Shown here one piece after another: positions 44,161 to 55,613 of a DNA stretch of 64,000 nucleotides. Both the position numbers and the translations under genes were made by a program. Positions within the stretch are counted from its first letter, which is position 1. Each line of letters starts with the position of its first letter. Origin of the DNA: Cavenderia fasciculata (Eukaryota > Evosea > Eumycetozoa > Acytosteliales > Cavenderiaceae); NCBI RefSeq assembly GCF_000203815.1, contig NW_004457708.1, positions 1,116,001 through 1,180,000 on the forward strand, given 5' to 3'. Below the pieces are notes generated by a model. The model had not been told where the DNA came from and searched no databases. It worked only from the letters and a program-made list of their open reading frames with translations.

Positions 44161-44269
44161 ATCTAAATTTAGATTAATTAATAAGATAATATTTAGTTTT
44201 TTGGGTAGGGTTTTTTGAACTTCAAAAATGAAAGAATCATTTGTTCGTTTTAGTACTTTGTTACTTAAT

Positions 44270-46289
44270 GATGATAGATCAAACATATACAATCAAATGT
44301 AAAGTACACACTTAATTGGGTCAATATATATTAGACAATGTATATTCAATCATATCAAAGAAATAGGTAAAAAGATTTTTCCAAAGTATTTAACACTTTC
44401 AGGTAAAGATATCATCAAACAACATCATCTTGAAATGATATCTAGGTTTACAATGCCATGGAACTTTATCAAATATTATCTAGCCAACAAAAATAATGTA
44501 TTGTTGAAAAGAAGGATGTATGTTATTAGTAAATATTGTTCACATCAAAATGCAACATTGGATACATTATTAAAACTATTGGAATGGTCCCCTGAATATG
44601 ATCCACAAGATCAAGTAGAAGAGATCATCAAGAATTAGTCTACAATGTTGCTATTCAAGGACACAATGATATATTGGAACTGCTTTTAAAAAGGGATCCA
44701 AATATCAATAAAAATACACCACGTAATTCTTCTTAGGCAATTATTATTGATGATGTATCTGCTCGTGGACACTTTTCAACAATTCAATTATTATGTCAAT
44801 TGAAACAACATGGACAAGTAGAATGTACAACCAATGCTATAGATAAAGCAGCAGAAAATGGTCATTTAAATATTGTTAGAGTATGTATAGAAAGATTATT
44901 TTAAAAAAAAAACAAGAAAAACTAATTAACTAATTAATTTTTTTTTTAAACTCTATCTTTTTTTTTAGTTATTTTTTAATCATCGTGATGAAGGATGTAC
45001 AACTAAAGCTATGGATAATGCGGCATTATTTGAACGGACATTTAAATATTTTAGAATGGTTGTATCTAAATGGAACTGAGGGATTCACAAACAAGGCAAT
45101 GGAAAATGCATCAGCGCAAGGTCATTTGAATGTTTTACAGTGGTTACATCACAAGATACCTGATGAAGGATGGCCGTACAGTACCACTGGCACCAGGACA
45201 ATGCAAAAAATTTAAAAATTACTAGATTCCCTCATGATAATATTTTAAAAGTAAAATTTATCAAATATTAAATATTAAACGTAGTGAGAGCAAAATTGGG
45301 TTTTAATCATTTAGGGGTTGAAATGAATCTAAAACTACTTGATTTTTTGACAATCGATCATATTTCTACATTCTATGATATAATATGTCACTTGTGGAAA
45401 AAAAAAAAAAAACATCATCTCTTTCCTCATGTGGCAAATTTTGCTCGAAAAAAAATATCAAGAATAAAATCAAATAGGTGCAAGTAGGTGAAAACTCCCA
45501 ATAAGGGTATTTTGCTCGAAAAAAAATAAAAATAATCAAAAATAATAAAGTTTTTCGAAGCGTCTCTCAAGTCCTAAATGATGACCACTCTTTCTACGTA
45601 TTGAATATTAAATAACCTTTATTCATTTCATAGTTTTAGATAAAAACATTCCAGAATGTAAAGGTGGTACAACAAATGCAATGGATAGAGCTGCAGAAGA
45701 TGGCTGCCTTGATATTATAAAAGTTTGTATTTAGAATATTAGAGAATATTTTAGATTATTAAATTTATTACTAATTTATTTTTTCCAGTTTCTACATGAG
45801 AATCATACTCAGGGATGTTCACGTCGTGCAATACATATAGCAGCCCTCTTTGGACATTTTGAAATAGAAAAAGAAAGTATTAAATTTAGAGAGTCAAGTC
45901 ACGCTTGAATGTTTTTGAGAATAGAATTTGATTTTTTTTTTAACCTTATCTTTCTTTCTCTCACTTTTATTTATACTTAGTTTTTACATTTTAATAGTAC
46001 CATTACAACCAACAATGAAATGGATAGTTTGTATGGTCCAGATGATATGGATGGCCCTTGTCAAGGAGGTCATTTAGAAATTGTTGAATTTTTACATAAA
46101 TATGGTAACCTAAAGTGCTCTTGGGAAGCCCTAATAGGTAATGTTCGCTATGATACTTGCAAATACGTAATAGCCAACAAATTGATTCCCAAATACCAGA
46201 TCAAACAGATAATGACAACCATACAAATAGAAAATTATTATAAAAGAGGTCATGATTATTATGAAATCTTTGATCTAATTTATAAATAA
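44270..46289 (+). pseudogene. Decayed finger-ankyrin gene
   Basis: The order and exon pattern of the 41695 gene can be followed from MIDQTYTIKCKVH (44273) to a C-terminal frame ending at 46289, but the reading is broken many times. The finger is truncated after its first part and runs directly into the module (LIGSIYIRQCIF). A frameshift lies after YDPQDQ near 44610, and a stop near 44736. A further frameshift falls inside a repeat near 45020-45030, and a region of unrelated A-rich sequence lies at 45200-45640. Splice-site-like boundaries after IVR/IVK remain (44881, 45722). It is a processing-competent but coding-dead duplicate; a short product from 44435-44638 alone is unlikely to be meaningful. 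Confidence 0.75.
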
Positions 46290-46388
46290 TATGGACAATT
46301 TTAAATAAATCAAATCAAAAAAGGCTCCAATAAAATTTGAGGATAACAAGTGCTATTTTCAATGATTGTTTTAGTTTAAACTACAAAG

Positions 46389-46975
46389 ATGGATTTAACA
46401 GCTAATATCAAGTGCAAAGTATGTGGGTCAGAGGAATCAAGGTCGATCGATTGTTAGATCTAGATTGTTTAAAATCAATGATATCTCAATGATATTTCAT
46501 TGATATCTCATTGAACTCAATATACTCAATCCTGGTTAGGACAAGTCAAATATGTAAAGTATTTTGGATAAAATACTAACGACTAACCATCGTCAGTTAG
46601 TCGTCTGGATCAACAATTATAAAAAGGATTAGAATAATCCAATAAAGAGACATTCGACATTCTATATTCTATATTATATATTCTATATTCATTATTCATT
46701 ATTACTATAATATTATTCATTCTATTTATTCATCTTTTATTACTGTAATTAATAATCATTTACAATCTAATCTAAAGTCAAAACGGCCATTTACAAGTTG
46801 TCAATTTCTAAATCGAAATCGTACCGAAGAATGTACAAGTAGAGCTATCAATTATGCATCAAAGAATGGTCCAATCAACAATAGAGTTGACAATATGTAC
46901 CCGAACCTTAACCCTAACCTTAACCCATTTATTATACTTAATCCAACAACTGTCCCAAAAAATATACTATTTATT
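46389..46975 (+). pseudogene. Ankyrin-family relic split by an LTR-like insertion
   Basis: At 46389-46457 the family start MDLTANIKCKVCGSEESRS is recognisable for about 20 codons. After the inserted element, 46800-46880 encodes an ankyrin repeat remnant (FLNRNRTEECTSRAINYASK). The finger His pair, the module and the other repeats are missing, so this is a collapsed gene copy. CCTTAACCCTAACC motifs follow at 46907-46926. Confidence 0.6.
46453..46780. mobile_element. Probable solo LTR-like element (fossil)
   Basis: A segment of about 325 bp starts with TGTTAGATCTAGATTG and ends with CAATCTAATCTAA, so its ends are imperfect inverted repeats in the manner of LTR tips. It holds a TATA-like TATAAAAAGG (46619-46628) and an AATAAA (46640-46645), as LTR promoters and polyadenylation sites do. 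No internal coding region or second LTR is seen, so it would be a solo LTR. It sits inside an ankyrin relic. A family cannot be named from sequence alone; age is moderate, judged from the worn ends. Confidence 0.45.
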
Positions 46976-47159
46976 TTTTGAACTTTTTTTTAATTAAATT
47001 ACTTTTCCTTAACTTTTCCCTTTGACGCTATAATTAGTTTACTCTTTTTTATATCTTAAAATTTATTTACTTTTTCATATTGAGTTGATAGAATATGATT
47101 TTAATCAAAACAAAGTGTAAGTAGAATTAACATCCCCATTGATTTATTTTGTTAAATCT

Positions 47160-47660
47160 GATTATTATAATTTAATTTGCAGGGATGTCTAGGATTTTCC
47201 AGGAATCGAGGCATTTTTCTGAAAACATCGTACAATGAGTCAACCAATACTATCTATATGAGTGGTTCACCAGAAGACCAAAAACAACATGGCCAATTGC
47301 CACCAAAAACACAGTGTCTGGAGATATATCAACCACTACCTTTTCATTTGATGTTGATACTAGTTGTAATGTATCAATACAACTCTATATCATGGAAAGG
47401 GAAGTTGTCCTATTTATATTTTTCAAGTAGATATTGCTGCCAACTCTTCAACATTACTAGCCACGATCCCATTTGTTGAAAACACTCTTTTTGAATTTGT
47501 CTTTGATGCAGTCAATGGTGTGATCTATCGTTGGTCACTGAGATAGGTTCCATATGAAAATCTTGGATTCTTTTTACTCAATCTTAATACCTATGACACT
47601 GTACCAAACTTATTTCCTCAAGACCAGGATTCACCTGAATATATATTGGTTCTGTCCTAA
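47160..47660 (+). pseudogene. Relic of an unrecognised gene
   Basis: After an acceptor-like TTTGCAG, coding-like text runs in turn through all frames: GCLGFSRNRGIFLKTSYNES and MSGSPEDQKQHGQ, then TVSGDISTTTFSFDVDTSC, then VDIAANSSTLLATIPFVENT and FEFVFDAVNGVIYRW. A stop is followed by more open text to a TAA near 47660. At least two frameshifts and one stop are present. The text looks like a beta-rich extracellular domain. I do not recognise the family. No intact relative is in this window. Confidence 0.5.
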
Positions 47661-47752
47661 TTAAAACATTAAATAAATACTCTCTCTTTTATTATTACGA
47701 TCGTTTTGTGGTTGTAGAATAAAACCAATTAGAATAAATCTTTTTATTTTAA

Positions 47753-50700
47753 TTATTTTGAATGATTTAGATAATTTAAATTATTAATAATGATTTGATT
47801 TGAAATAGGTTGACATGGATTTAAATTGATAGAGAGGAGTGATTGATTTGTAAATGGACAAGAAAATTTCTTTTTTGAAAGTGCAAGGTAATCAGAAATT
47901 GCATTTTCATCTTGTTGCTGTCTGTTGAATATTGATTTTAAAGGATAAAGAGGATTTGATTCATTTGTTTCATTTAAATCTTTAATCCATTCTTCCCATG
48001 ATATTTTTTTCATTTCTTTCATTTCTTGTTGATTTATCAATTCACCAAATGATTGTAATGAAACCAATGTTTCATTAATTGGATGGTAAATTAAAAGTGA
48101 AGAAGAAGAAGAAAAAGATTCATCCTCTTTTAGACTAAGATTTACAATTACCTTTGAAGTCCAATCAACTGGAACCAAATTAAATTGATGATCAGAAGTT
48201 GGATATGAACCCATATATAATAAACCTCGAATGATCATTCTAATTAGATCATGTTCATTATCGATACCAGTAGTAGAATCAGCATAAATGATACTTGGAC
48301 GATGCATGATGATTGGGAAACCTCTCTTGGATGCCTCTTTAATGATTTGTTCTGCTACCAACTTGCTTTGTCTATATCCATTGAGTTGAGAGAGATGTGA
48401 CAATGATGGTACTGTTTTCTCTGTAATCTCTTTAGTCTCTGATCTTTCAGACCCTTGATCTTCCTCAGAGGCTGAAAAGACACCAATTGTAGAAACATAG
48501 GAAATGGGCAAGAGATGCTGACCAGCAATTGCCAATTTTAAAATCTCTTTGGTTGCATCTACATTTGTTGCTTTTGTATTTGCATATGGAACAATTAAAT
48601 TGACCATTGCACCATTATGAATGATTAAATCTATTGAATTTGCCAAATCAATAAATAGATCTTGATTTAAACCAAATCTAGGTAATGATAAATCACCATA
48701 AACTATTATTATACGTGATGATTCAATACCATTGATATTTAATTTATATTTGGTATTGAGATGATCTAGTAGATTATTAGATGTGAATCCAACCTTTCTA
48801 ACAAGACAATAAATTTTATCAATTCTTTCATTCATTAATAATTGATATAAAAGGTGAGATCCAAGATATCCAGTTGATCCAGTTAAAAATATTGATTCAA
48901 CTTGTTTAGTATTTATCTTTTTTGATAAAATTTGAATTTCTTCCTCCAATTTCATTTCTTCTTCCCAATTTACCAAAGATATAGAAGAGGATGAAGTATT
49001 ATTCTTATTATTAATTAAATTTGTAATTTTTTCTAAACTATTTTCTTTGTTTAATATAAAAGATGTTGGAATATCAACATTTATAGTTTCTAAAATAATA
49101 AAAATTATAAATTAATAAATATAATTATATATATTTTTTCTTTTTTTTTTTTTTTCTTTTACCTTTAATCATATTACTTAATTTAATAGCAGAGATTGAA
49201 TCTCCCCCAAGTTGAGTAAATGATAAAGATTCATCATCATTATCAAATTGTAGGACAGATTTCATAATAGTTGATATTTCAGATGCACTTGCAGCATATA
49301 GTTCTTCAATTGTTGATTTATAATGTTGAATTAATTTAAAACGACATTTTTTACCAGAAGGAGTAAGTAAACCATTTTGATGACTCCAATCTTGTAAATT
49401 ACAATCCAATTCAATTAATTTTGGTAATTCATAATTTGCCAATTTCTTTTCTTTTGCAATTGAAAGAATATCACTGTATATTTTCTTTTTTAAATCTTCT
49501 TTTTCTTCAATTAGATATTTTTCATATGGTTTAATAATAGCAACCAAATAAGTTTTTTCAATATCACCATAAATTAAAATATCTTTAATAAATTTTGATC
49601 CATTAAAATTATTTTCTAATGGTTCTGGTCTAAAAAAATAAAATAAAAAAATTAATATTTATATTTTTCTTTTTCTTTTATATTTTTTTTACCTACGTAA
49701 TAAATAAACCAGAAGAAAGTTTAAAAGTATGTTTTTTTCTATCAATAATTTTTAATTTACGAGTATCTGGATTAACCTCAACAATGTCACCAGTTTTATA
49801 CCAACCATCAATAAAACTTTGACTTGTAGCAACATCATTTTTATAATAACCACTAGAGAGAGTTGGTTTTTTGACACAAAGCTCACCTCGTCCAAAAGGA
49901 AGATCGGTAGGATAATAATTAAATTCTGGTACTGCTTCCAAACGATATTCTACATTTGGTTTTAATTGTCCATTGATTGAAATACCAAAATCAATATCCT
50001 CTGAAAACCCATAAACATCCATCAGTGGTACATGTGGCCAACTCTCTGTTATAAATGATTTAACATTTTCTCCAAGAAATGATCCAAATGTTAAAAATGT
50101 TTCAACTCTTCTTCCCAATAAATTTTTAATTAATTCTTTATTCTAGAAAAAATAAATAAATATTAATATTTCTTTGTTTTTCTACTTTTAATTTTACATA
50201 CAAATCCTTTTGAATAAATTAAATTCCAAATACTTGGTACACCCCCAAATAGTATTTGGATTTAATATTTGAATATCTTGGAATAGGGTATCAATACCAC
50301 CAGACATGAAACCAATAGCACCACCAGCAAATATAGTTCTAAGATCTAGTCTACGTTGAGCATGTGCCATTGTTTGAAATGACAGTGAATAGGAGGGGTA
50401 ATTTAAAACAGGTGTAGAGGTGATGTTATAGTTGAATTGTCGGTCATATAAAATGACACCTTTAGGTCCACCAGTACTACCAGAAGTGTAACCTAGAGTA
50501 GCCAACTCTTCACCTGTAAATGGAGTATGAGGACGTAGAGGAAGAGTTTGACCAATCTCTACCATTTCCAAATAATTGGTAACTTCTATATGATTGGGAA
50601 GTGCTTGAATCAATTCTTGAAATCGAGGTGATTGTTTTCCCTTGTCCAAAACAATGATTACTTGTAATTGTGGTAACCGACCTTCATGGATCAATTCTGA

Positions 50701-51783
50701 TAGTTTATCCATTAGATCATTTGTAATGACTATACTATTAGCATCAGAGTTATCCATAATCTCACTAATCGAATCTTTTGAAGCTTGGTGATGTATTGGA
50801 ATCACTCGAATACCGTGCCAAACACATGCAATATCTATAATATTCCATTCCATACAATTGATTGCACAAACGGCCAAAAATGATCGTGTATCTATAAAAT
50901 GACACAATCCATTACCAACCATCAATGATTGTTCATATACTTGTCCATAATTTATCCATGTATAATAATCATTCAATTCTCCACTAGTAGTAGTAGTAGT
51001 ATGATTCATTTCTCTATTTCCATAACATCTTCTATCTTTAAATTGTTTAAATGATTGACTCAATGAATCATAAAGTGTTTTACCTGGTATACAATAATCT
51101 TTTTGATTCACTTTTAATAGAAAGGAATGATTAGGTATAATTGTCTTTTTTGTCTATTTCTATTTCTTTTACATACTAGTTTCTTTTGTAAATTGGTGAG
51201 GAAATTTAGCCAAACCATCTTGATGTAATGATGGTTTATCATTACTTTGATGGCAATCTTTACAAAGTGATAAATCTTTACATTCAACACAAACTAGTCT
51301 TGTTTCACCTTGATCAAATTGATAATGACATGATTTACATTTAAATTCACTCTTTTTGTTGTTGTTATGATTACTTTGATCATATTCATGAGTATGATGA
51401 TATTGTTGTTGACTATGACTATGATGATAGTGATGAGACAGTGTATTAAAAGTAGTTGAATCACCAGCTCTTTCACTTGATAATTGTTCGTGACTATGAT
51501 GATCTTTTTTATCACGACTACTATGATTATGATGATGATGATGAGTTAACTTTAATTTACTACTATTACTTCTTAATAATCCAATTGAACCATTATTACT
51601 ACTACTACTACTATTACTTTTAGTTGCTGCTGGTATAAGAGAAGGAGAAGGTGATGCTGAAGGTGAAGTAGGTGGACTGTTAATAGGAGAATTACTACTA
51701 ATCGATTTTTTATTTGATTTTTTAAAATTTATTGGTAAACATTGGAATAACAAAGATGGTGACGAAGTCTTCTTTTCATCCAT
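47753..51783 (-). CDS. ZZ zinc finger fused to adenylation-carrier-thioester reductase (carboxylic acid reductase-like)
   Basis: Exons are 51783-51177, 51110-50202, 50142-49697, 49629-49163 and 49089-47753. All introns are GT-AG. Phases agree throughout except for one extra base in a G5 run (C5 at 50242-50246 on +) that shifts the frame inside exon 2. Product is about 1,254 residues. Residues 1-145 are Ser/His/Asn-rich. A ZZ finger lies at ~147-200 (FKCKSCHYQFDQGETRLVC, CKDLSLCKDCHQ). The adenylation domain is at ~205-735 (TLGYTSGSTGGPKGVI, YGFSED, GWYKTGDIVEV), the phosphopantetheine carrier site is LGGDSISAIKLS, and the reductase is at ~850-1254 (IFLTGSTGYLGSHLL, YVSTIGV, NGYRQSKLVAEQ). Expected chemistry: ATP-dependent loading of a carboxylic acid onto the carrier, then NAD(P)H reduction to an aldehyde. 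The substrate is unknown. Confidence 0.8.
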
Positions 51784-54175
51784 TATTTTATTTGTTCTAG
51801 AAATATAAATATAACTATTATTATTTATGAAAAAAATTATTTATATATAATTTTATTATTGGCAATAAATGATTTATTGGGAAAATATATTTAAATTGGT
51901 TCATCATCACCAACATCATCAACCTTATCATCATCATCATCAATTCAATACATTAATTAACATTTTATTATTGACCAATACGAAAATAGATTGGATAATA
52001 TAATCTTGACAGAGATTAAAAAAAAATAATAGTAACCTCCCCTCAACATCACATCATCACCCCCCAACTCCAATCATTTTGAACAACAACAATAATTATT
52101 ACAACCACAAAAATGATATTTTTTTTTTTATAATCGATGGATTTACGATTTCCTTTTTTGTATAATTTATGTATTGTCTATATTTTGATTGAGGGGTGGG
52201 GAAATTAAATAAATAATTAAATCAATATTCTATTTTTTTTTGTTTATTTGTAAAAGATTTTGTGTGGGTGGTAAGTAATATGTGGATGATTCTGATTATG
52301 ATTCATCTTGGATTGATTTCCATCAAAGATATAAATGATTAAATATTTCCTTTTGTGTTTCAAACCGATAGATCATGTTGTGATGAAAAAAACAATTGTC
52401 GAAAAACGAAAAAAAAAATAATATAAAGTTTTCTCTTGGGTACTTTTCGACCGTTTTTGTCAAAAGGTAAAAAAAAAGTATCTGGTTGGCTTGTCAGTTG
52501 GGAATCTTGCTTTTTTTGATCGATACGACCTTCCTTGACATTCATTTTTTAGGTTGCAGACGTTTGTTTTGTTTTGTTGTGTGGTGTGGTCTATAGGGGT
52601 GGGGGTAGGACCAGTACTCTTGAAGCAATCACTGTGAGGGGTGGACAGATGGATGGATGGAAAAGAGAGACAGTGGCAATCAAAAAAAACTGACCTGACC
52701 CCAAGGCCAGACTCGTCGGGTTGGTGTGCACTACCGCCGCCGCTGCAGCACAATGAGAGGTGTGATGTGAGATAGGATGAAGCCCTAAACATTAAGACAA
52801 GGAAATAACCGGTACCTACCTACCTGCCTGTCGTCGCCACCACACCCCACCACTACTTTACAAAAAAAAAACAAACAACAAACTTGAAACCTATACTACT
52901 GTCTGCCCATAAAAAGTGATTATTATTATAGAAGTAGCAGAATTTATATATCTCTTTGTACTATTATTTATATGTATCATTAAAAGCCATCAATCAGATT
53001 AATAGAAATATAGAAAAATAGAAGTATAGAAATATAAATAGAAATAGTGTAAGTAATAGACAATACAGATGTTGATTGATCACAAATATCTGTTTCTTTT
53101 TTTATTCCGATTTATCTCGTGTTACCCACAATCAAACAAAGACAACAACGATGTTTTAAAACACACACATAATAATTAACCGACGCCGACAAGACACACA
53201 CAATCAATCAAAGAAAGTTGTGGGGGATTGATTTTGTCAGGTCAAGAAAGAAAGTCTCGTCTCTCCTCTTTTTCTGATGAAAAGTATCTATCTTATCGAC
53301 TTTTATCTACGTTTTTTTCTAATTTTCGAGATGATTCAGTGATGGTGGATGGGATAGATTCAAAAAAACAGCAGAGTTGTTGTTTTTAGCAGCCGATCGT
53401 ATCCGCGGATGGCTAGCAGCGGCATGGGCAGGGTGTGGTGGTGTCCGTTGAACCGTAGCTGCCCCTTGCCTCCGTTCAATGGGTATTGATGGTGCTTGGG
53501 CTTGGCATTGGTTGCGCAATCTATTAGTGCGTGTGTGGTGTGTTCAGTGAGTGTCGGTTAGCCAAGCTTTGTTTGTTGATCAACAATAACGCAAAGGGAG
53601 AGTGGTAGTGGTAAACTAAAACCTAACCCAACCGACTCCTTCCTTCCTACCTATCCTATCCTATCCAACACAACACTACCACCACTTACTTTCTAGTTAT
53701 ATCTCTAAGTTTTAAGTTTGGTTGTTCTTGTACTTGTAGTTGTTGTTGCTATTATTGTTGTCCATCCTAACCTATTACTTACTACAACTGTGTTTGTTCA
53801 TCATAGTTGTGTTGTTGTTGTTGGCTCACCTTCCTCATCTTCCTCACATCCATCAATCACCATCATCACCATCATCACTATCAATAGTAAATCAATAATA
53901 CAATACAATACAATACATACATACACATATTATAAATTATATATATAACTTTATTCACATCCCTAATGACAATACAATAGAACAGTTTTACTTAACCTCT
54001 TTCTCTTCCCCCCATTCTACTATACTATACTATACTATAGTCTCTCTTTCTCTTTCTCTCTTTCTCTATCTTATTTATTTATATATTATTTATTTATTTA
54101 TTTATTTAAAAAACAAAAAAGTACGAGCCGACTACGAAGACAGCGACTACGAAGACAAAAGACAGGATAGAACGA
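51784..54175. promoter_or_regulatory. Large divergent intergenic region with two GC-rich islands
   Basis: This is 2.4 kb between divergent genes. Most is AT-rich, but 52590-52860 and 53380-53580 are clearly GC-richer and contain CCGCCGCCGCTGCAGC (52735-52750) and a possible hairpin CCGTTGAAC...GTTCAATGG (about 53448-53483). Direct repeats of CTATC and CTATA-type units lie at 53640-53670 and 54020-54040. Short frames there have no family resemblance. The islands could be 5' leaders, promoters or non-coding RNA genes. I cannot assign them. Confidence 0.35.
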
Positions 54176-55166
54176 ATGGAAACACTTGAAATCAGAATAT
54201 TACAAGTAAAGAATTTATATCTAAACAACAAACAACATCATCATCATGTGATTCATCAATCTTCTATTCATCAACACCAACAACAATTGCAATCGAATTA
54301 TCCACCATCATCATTTCCATCTACATTGTCACCATCAACGACAACATCGAAATTAATTAAACTAAAAGTTGGAACTGGAAGAATTGGAGGATGGATCAAA
54401 AAATATTCATCGATTGATTCGATAACACCGAGTATGACTACTGTCAACAGTTGTATTGATATTCATTGGAATTGGTCATTCTCTTTAAAATATAAATCAA
54501 AATATCAATATTTATTTATTAAAGTAAGTTTTAAAGAAAGTCAATATTTATTTATTTATTGATTTATTTATTTGTTTATATTAATTTCTTATTGTTTGTG
54601 TTTAGATTATGGAAGATAATTTTCTATCAAGTTTAATTGGAGAATGTAAAATTGATATATTACCATTATACAATTCGCCATATCCACAAGTACATTATAT
54701 AACAGTTCCAATCATTTCAAATATTGGGAATATTGTACCGTATCAACAACAACAACAATTCCAATCATCGTCATCATCATCATCATTATCGATCAATGTT
54801 GGAGAACTCTATATGAGTGTAGTTGTTCATTCAAAACAATCACTTTTAAAATCAATTTCTATATCTTCAATTGATCAATCAACAACCTCTTCATCGTCAT
54901 CATCATCGACAATGGATGATAACGATCAAATGAATATCGATGATCAAGTTGTCCCAACTACTACAACAACTACAACAACTAGTACTACCATGTTGGGGAC
55001 ATCATTATCAACATCTCCAACATCCCAAACACCTAATAATAATAATATATTATCATTTGCAAATTCAGTTCAAAAAAAGGCAGGTCATCTTTTAAAAGAT
55101 GTATTTAAATTTAGTCATCATAATCACAATCATAGTCATAGTCATCATAATCATAATAACCAACAA

Positions 55167-55233
<67 letters not shown>

Positions 55234-55554
55234 GAGATAAATTAAATATAACAAATTATAATGATGATTTAAATCCATTTACAAATAATAATAGTAATAA
55301 TATGATGATGGTTGAAAAGAAAAATAATAATAATAATAATTGTTTGATTAGAAATAATCATATTATTAATAACCCATTTTCCAACAATAATAATAATAAT
55401 GTTTCAACTACTACTACTACTACTACAACAACAACATTACCACCATTAAAAATGTTACAATATATGGATATTGGAGATGATTCATCAAGTTTGGTTAAAG
55501 AGATGAAAACATTTTTAATTAAAGAGGATTTGAAAAAAAGTGGGTTGGGACATG

Positions 55555-55613
<59 letters not shown>

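Noticed and set aside
47177-47479. A 100-residue intact gene
   Set aside because: Coding-like text continues in other frames on both sides of its end, so it is a piece of a broken gene.
52908-52916. CCCATAA, similar to the DUSE element upstream of dictyostelid small RNAs
   Set aside because: No GC-rich or foldable transcript with the expected ends is visible about 60 bp downstream; one heptamer is not enough.
53319-53519. Short - strand frame in the GC-rich island
   Set aside because: 66 residues with no signal, domain or splice context; could be chance in GC-rich DNA.
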